Below are positions 20,060-23,553 of a stretch of 23,553 nt of DNA, in pieces. The translations under genes were made by a program, and so were the position numbers. Each line of letters opens with the position of its first letter. Positions within the stretch are counted from its first letter, which is position 1. The notes under the pieces are model-generated. The model saw only the letters and a list, made by a program, of their open reading frames with translations. It had not been told where the DNA came from and did no database searches. The stretch comes from a virus. The stretch is taken from positions 1-23,553 of IMG/VR virus record IMGVR_UViG_3300032562_001053; one strand, given 5' to 3'.

Positions 20060-22399
20060 TTACTTCTCCCTATTATATTGTGATTCAACCATTTCGTTAT
20101 GCAGTTGATCAGTTGGTCCGAACAATCCACGACCTAATCTTCTGTTGTCGACTGTTTGTTGATTACCATATATCGAATATGGTTTATAAAATTGTGTTTG
20201 CACAATTAATTGTTGACTATAAGCATCAAATCCAGGCTTATAGGCCATAGCTGAAATAACTACCCCTTGTAGTTGTTTTTGAGCTTCCATGTTAGATGCT
20301 TTGCCCATTTCATTAGCAACGTTCTTAGCATTAGCGGCCGCTTCCTTCTTCTGTGCTTCTGCTTTTCTTTCCGCTAATTCTTGGCGAGCAGTCTTAGGTT
20401 GATCTTTATTACCATCTTGTTGTCCACTAGCCATTTGGCTTGGGCCTGCTGGTTTATCATCATCAGATTTTTTATCTTCTTGTTTTTTATCACCACTAGG
20501 TTTATCACCACTAGGTTTATCATCAGATTTTTTATCGTTAGAACTAGATGCTTGTTGAGCAGGAGCCGCAGGAGTTGGAGCCGCAGGAGCAGGAGCTTGT
20601 GCAACTAACTGTACAGGTGCGGCTGGTGCGGCAGCAGGTGCGGCTGAAGCAACTGGAGCGGCAATCGCTTTATCTACAGTTGTATTACCAGTTGCTGATG
20701 GTGCTACAGAAACAGTACCGCTAGAACTAACAGTTGGAGTTACAGAACCAACTGCTACTGTTGTAGTTGTAGTAGGTGTAGACGATGATGTTGTTGTAGT
20801 GGTGGTCGTAGCAGTAGTAGTAGTTGTAGTGGTAGGCGCAGTTGATGCAACCACTCCGGCTGTTGCTACAGTTGATGCCATATTCTGCTGTTCAAGCACC
20901 ATTCTAGTTGCGTAGGCAGTTGCGTAATTTGGACAAGTTCTATCATATAATCCATTTAACGAGCACTGCTGATTAAAGTATGCTTGTGCATATCCTGGAC
21001 AATCAGACATGTATAATGGGTTTGCTGTACATTGCTGACTATGGTATGCCTGTGCATATCCTGTACAATCTGTTGCATATAACGGATTAGCTGTACATTG
21101 TTGATTATGATACGCTGTTGCATATCCCGGGCAATCACTAGCGAACAATGGACTAATACTACATTGTTGATTGTGATACGCCTGTTGATATCCAGAGCAG
21201 TCTGTTGCATACAATGGGTTAATTGTACATTGTTGATCGTGATACGCTTGTTGATAACCCGAGCACGTTGTCGAGTACAATGGATTAAGGCTACATTGTT
21301 GATCTAGATAAGCGGCCGCGTATCCAGGACAGTCAGTAGCATAAAATGGATTAAGACTACATTGCTGATCGTGATACGCTTGTTGATAACCAGAACAACT
21401 TGTAGAGTATAAAGGATTAACACTACATTGTTGAACTGTATATGCCGCTGTATATCCCGGGCAAGATGTATTAAAAAGCGGATTAATTGAGCATTGCTGA
21501 GTAGTGTATGCCGCCGCATATCCTGGACAGGATGGTGAATACAACGCATTTACAGTACATTGTTGTGTAGTGTATGCCGATTGGTATCCTGGACAAGTAG
21601 TAGATGATAACGGATTGATTACACATTGATCAACAGGAGCAGTTCCGTTAGCCGACCAACTTAATCCGGTTGTCGGCACATTAAACCCCTGTCCGTGATA
21701 GTATTGAAAGTACTCGCCATTTGCAAGATTTCCAGTCATACCGGCTGTTACAGTATGTCCAGTAGATATAAATGCGCCGCCATACTTGACATTAATGCCA
21801 CCACTAGAATTGATATTCAACTCAAATGTACTTGAATTATTTGTTCCGTATTCTTTAGTACCATACCAACCGTAAGTCATAGAACTACCAGTACCTTTGT
21901 ACCAAGTAGCTTGACCAGTTGTATCGATTAAATCTGTCCATAATGGTGCAATCAAATAATTGTACACAGAATTTCGTGTTCCTTGATTAGCAATGCCAGC
22001 CAAATCTTGTCCACTACAACACCCAGCTCCTGGAATACCCCCAGTACTAAAACTAACTAGTCCGTTAGAGTACATCCAGCTGTTAGAAAAGTTTTGTCCG
22101 TAGAACGGAAATACAAAGCCAAGAGGAACTGGTTGTGAACTATCATCTCCTAGTTGTAGATGGGTGGCACCAGCTGTGCCAGCAATATTTTCTAAAGGCA
22201 ATGCCGCAGATCCTGTAGCGACAGATACCGCAAGGCCGGAGCCTCCAGGAATTGGAATAGACACTAGTGTACCTGTTCCCCCATTCACCGGAGTCACAGT
22301 CATACCTTGCGGATTAAAAACTACCTGTGCATGAACCTTGTCGCAGTTAGTTAATCCTGCAATTAAGATTACAGAAAATATTACTGCTAAAAACTTCAT
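20060..22399 (-). CDS. Secreted or virion protein with 11 Cys-rich repeats (779 aa)
   Basis: The signal peptide (about 1-24, perhaps lipoprotein-like with a Cys at 19) is followed by a NIDO-like beta domain (about 30-255, with FPFYGQNFSNSWMYSNGLVSF). Next come 11 tandem 22-residue repeats (258-499, C-x2-NPLY-x3-C-x-GY-x2-AY-x2-QQ), a Thr/Ser-run region (about 515-555), a Pro/Ala region, a Lys/Asp-rich stretch (KPSGDKPSGDKKQED) and a charged C-terminal domain ending near a QTQFYKPYSIYG motif. Two Cys per repeat suggest disulfide-linked units. It overlaps the upstream gene by one base. Probably an external virion or envelope protein. Confidence 0.8.
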   Translation of the reverse strand: MKFLAVIFSVILIAGLTNCDKVHAQVVFNPQGMTVTPVNGGTGTLVSIPIPGGSGLAVSVATGSAALPLENIAGTAGATHLQLGDDSSQPVPLGFVFPFYGQNFSNSWMYSNGLVSFSTGGIPGAGCCSGQDLAGIANQGTRNSVYNYLIAPLWTDLIDTTGQATWYKGTGSSMTYGWYGTKEYGTNNSSTFELNINSSGGINVKYGGAFISTGHTVTAGMTGNLANGEYFQYYHGQGFNVPTTGLSWSANGTAPVDQCVINPLSSTTCPGYQSAYTTQQCTVNALYSPSCPGYAAAYTTQQCSINPLFNTSCPGYTAAYTVQQCSVNPLYSTSCSGYQQAYHDQQCSLNPFYATDCPGYAAAYLDQQCSLNPLYSTTCSGYQQAYHDQQCTINPLYATDCSGYQQAYHNQQCSISPLFASDCPGYATAYHNQQCTANPLYATDCTGYAQAYHSQQCTANPLYMSDCPGYAQAYFNQQCSLNGLYDRTCPNYATAYATRMVLEQQNMASTVATAGVVASTAPTTTTTTTATTTTTTTSSSTPTTTTTVAVGSVTPTVSSSGTVSVAPSATGNTTVDKAIAAPVASAAPAAAPAAPVQLVAQAPAPAAPTPAAPAQQASSSNDKKSDDKPSGDKPSGDKKQEDKKSDDDKPAGPSQMASGQQDGNKDQPKTARQELAERKAEAQKKEAAANAKNVANEMGKASNMEAQKQLQGVVISAMAYKPGFDAYSQQLIVQTQFYKPYSIYGNQQTVDNRRLGRGLFGPTDQLHNEMVESQYNREK
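20903..21628 (-). repeat. Eleven tandem 66-bp coding repeats
   Basis: Eleven units of 66 bases, each encoding 22 residues with two Cys and a conserved NPLY and GY/AY pattern. The units differ at DNA level, mostly at variable protein positions, so the array is old or selected, not a recent expansion. Confidence 0.9.
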
Positions 22400-22938
22400 T
22401 ACTCTTTGCTCTTAACTTTTTGTGGTTGACGATCAGGGTTAGTTGTCCAAATTTCTTTTGCTTGCTCACCAATTTTACCATCTACTGGACATGGTGTGCC
22501 AGCGTTCATCATGGCAGAGAACACACGTTCGTCTTGGCACATAATTGATACTGCGGCAACCTTCATTCCCATATCGTAAATACCACGTGCTAATTTTAAT
22601 CTTTCACAATTTTTGTCAGTTGTTGCACCACCAAAAGATATACCTAAGATTTGAGTTTGTGCGGCGCCAGAATAACCAACAGCACATACATCACTGTTAA
22701 TAATGGTTACAGCCGGTGCTACTGCTGTAGGTGGTGGACTAATAACTTTAGTCGTAGTACTACCGTTGTTTGTATTAGTGCTTGTACTGTTACTATTTTG
22801 TGTACTAACACTTGTAGATGTACTAGTGCTTGTGCTATTAGAATCACTAGTACTCTGTGTAACAATTGGATCACTATAAGCTACTGTGCTCATGGTTAAA
22901 AACATGGCGGCAATGGCTGTTGATAATACTTTTTTCAT
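22399..22938 (-). CDS. Secreted Ser/Thr-rich protein with conserved Cys domain (179 aa)
   Basis: A signal peptide (MKKVLSTAIAAMFLTMSTVA, cut near YS) and a Ser/Thr/Asn linker (30-65) lead to a conserved domain with four Cys (VCAVGYSGAAQTQILGISFG, NCERLKLAR, IMCQDERVF, GTPCPVDGKIG). Similar domains occur in structural regions of T4-like marine phages; function unknown. Ribosome site GGGAGCG, late-type AGTAAATAC motif 30 bases upstream of the ATG. It is coupled to the 779-residue gene by TAATG. Confidence 0.8.
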   Translation of the reverse strand: MKKVLSTAIAAMFLTMSTVAYSDPIVTQSTSDSNSTSTSTSTSVSTQNSNSTSTNTNNGSTTTKVISPPPTAVAPAVTIINSDVCAVGYSGAAQTQILGISFGGATTDKNCERLKLARGIYDMGMKVAAVSIMCQDERVFSAMMNAGTPCPVDGKIGEQAKEIWTTNPDRQPQKVKSKE

Positions 22939-22967
22939 ATTTTCGCTCCCACTAATTATGGTATTAG

Positions 22968-22975
22968 TATTTACT
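22968..22975 (-). promoter_or_regulatory. Late-promoter-like motif of the 22938 operon
   Basis: AGTAAATA followed by CT, 30 bases before the ATG; shares TAAATACT with 15589. Confidence 0.45.
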
Positions 22976-23015
22976 AGTAGGAAGCAAAGAATTAAACTAT
23001 GCTGTTATTAATTTT

Positions 23016-23037
23016 ACATGTTAAAAAAATAACATGT
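23016..23037. repeat. Perfect 8-bp hairpin with A/T loop
   Basis: ACATGTTA and TAACATGT enclose six As; ACATGTTAAAAAA also occurs as a direct repeat. It lies directly downstream of the terminator at 23035-23077 and may back it up. Confidence 0.5.
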
Positions 23038-23077
23038 TAAAAAACCAACACCTATTGTGGTGCCTTGTGTGTTGGTT
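23035..23077 (-). terminator. Terminator overlapping the end of the last gene
   Basis: On the minus strand AACCAACAC and GTGTTGGTT form a perfect 9-bp stem followed by Ts. The last codons and stop (TAG, 23052-23054) of the coding region lie in the stem and 17-base loop, so translating ribosomes could affect folding. Confidence 0.8.
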
Positions 23078-23553
23078 TATATTCACCTAAGTCAATAATC
23101 TGTTGTCCCTTGGGAGGAGTATGTCTACTATACATACCCATAGGATGGAAACCTTTATATTCTGGTTTGGTACGCAAAACCATCTGTTCAGCTTCCCAAC
23201 CTTTACCACCAGTTATTTTATACACAGGTAAAGTTGTATCTTCCAAACTACCTATATACCAAATGTCTTTGAACTTTTCATGCTGTGGCTTTTGTGCAGA
23301 TTGTCTATGTTCAGGTGCCGCACCTTTCTCAATAGCAAATGTATAGCCGCCATGTTTTCTAATATTTTCATATTTAGGATCGGCCATCATCTCCTCGTAA
23401 GGAACTACATGCCAGCCCAACTGTGTGCTTACACGTTTGGCTAGTGCATCGTACATTCTTGCACGACTTTTTTCGCTAGCATTAAATGTTATAGTATGTA
23501 CACCCTTCCATTTTGCCACGTATTCTTTTACTGCTTGTATAACGGTGGCAAAG
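23052..23553 (-). CDS. Hypothetical protein, N-terminus beyond window (at least 166 aa)
   Basis: A GTG at 23519 is open as a start, but the frame stays open to the window edge and reads naturally (FATVIQAVKEYVAKWKGVHT), so the gene most likely begins outside. The visible part has an HTITFNASEKSRARMYDALAKR-type basic helix split here as SRARMYDALAKR, then KITGGKGWEAEQMVL and a Pro/Lys C-terminus. Soluble; family not recognised. Its terminator separates it from the 22938 operon. Confidence 0.7.
   Translation of the reverse strand, partial: FATVIQAVKEYVAKWKGVHTITFNASEKSRARMYDALAKRVSTQLGWHVVPYEEMMADPKYENIRKHGGYTFAIEKGAAPEHRQSAQKPQHEKFKDIWYIGSLEDTTLPVYKITGGKGWEAEQMVLRTKPEYKGFHPMGMYSRHTPPKGQQIIDLGEYKPTHKAPQ

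Noticed and set aside
20374-21549. Open frames in other phases over the repeat protein gene
   Set aside because: They are shadows created by the regular 66-base repeat and the simple codon runs.
20903-21628. CRISPR-like array
   Set aside because: The 66-base units are in frame within a secreted protein and vary throughout; there are no constant repeats with unique spacers.
1-23553. Insertion sequences or attachment sites
   Set aside because: No transposase, no terminal inverted repeats with target duplications and no integrase were seen; the tRNAs are intact and show no 3'-end direct repeat in the window.

Overview
The window looks like part of a large T4-like (myovirus-type) bacteriophage genome. 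The likely host is an aquatic betaproteobacterium; this is inference. Phage evidence: a row of tRNA genes, a GIY-YIG homing endonuclease gene inside an operon, very tight gene packing with 1-4 base overlaps, T4-type late-promoter motifs in front of structural genes, and large repeat-rich proteins of the kind found in T4-like phages of cyanobacteria and Pelagibacter. Host evidence: two Bug/TctC-type periplasmic binding proteins (a family greatly expanded in Betaproteobacteria), a bacterial-type fatty acid desaturase, and a circularly permuted tmRNA (known in Alpha- and Betaproteobacteria and some cyanobacteria). The DNA is AT-rich. No polymerase, terminase, portal or capsid gene is visible, so a bacterial or prophage origin is not strictly excluded.

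Layout. 1-460: five tRNA genes on the minus strand (Tyr, Asp, Ile, Gln, Glu; Glu is cut by the window edge), read from one consensus sigma70 promoter. 460-1130: a mostly non-coding stretch with two more promoters of the same type, a strong terminator, one possible small gene and a possible gene relic. 1136-8156 (minus): metabolic and modification genes in three tightly coupled groups. These hold a glutamine amidotransferase, two paralogous ferritin-like di-iron proteins, two paralogous TctC-type binding proteins, a DUF2061 membrane protein, a methyltransferase, a sulfotransferase-like protein and an asparagine-synthase-like PP-loop protein. 8221-10438 (minus): a peroxide-defence operon, ahpC and ahpD, with a homing endonuclease and an unknown gene between them. 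10589-11425 (minus): a small membrane protein and an outer-membrane beta-barrel protein. 11508-11965 (minus): a 22-residue basic peptide gene followed by the permuted two-piece tmRNA. 12028-15568 (minus): a 935-residue repeat-rich structural protein and a 2OG-Fe(II) oxygenase. 15622-19372 (plus): a late block with a DUF4337 protein, a membrane/coiled-coil protein, a glycosyltransferase, two small proteins and a desaturase. 19392-23553 (minus): a late block with secreted or virion-associated proteins, one carrying 11 Cys-rich 22-residue repeats.

Expression logic read from the sequence. Early-type promoters fall into two sets: TTGACA-N17-TACAAT (tRNAs and two small transcripts; ahpC has a weaker version) and TTGACT-N16-TATAAT (the 8156 operon and the peptide/tmRNA operon). 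Late genes share a TAAATAC core about 26-31 bases before the start codon. The early genes appear to supply translation support (tRNAs, tmRNA), oxidative-stress defence and envelope or metabolite changes. The late genes encode virion or envelope proteins.

The most striking points are the permuted tmRNA in a phage setting, the twice-used TctC plus ferritin-like gene pairing, and the AhpC/AhpD pair interrupted by a homing endonuclease whose start codon is buried in a hairpin.
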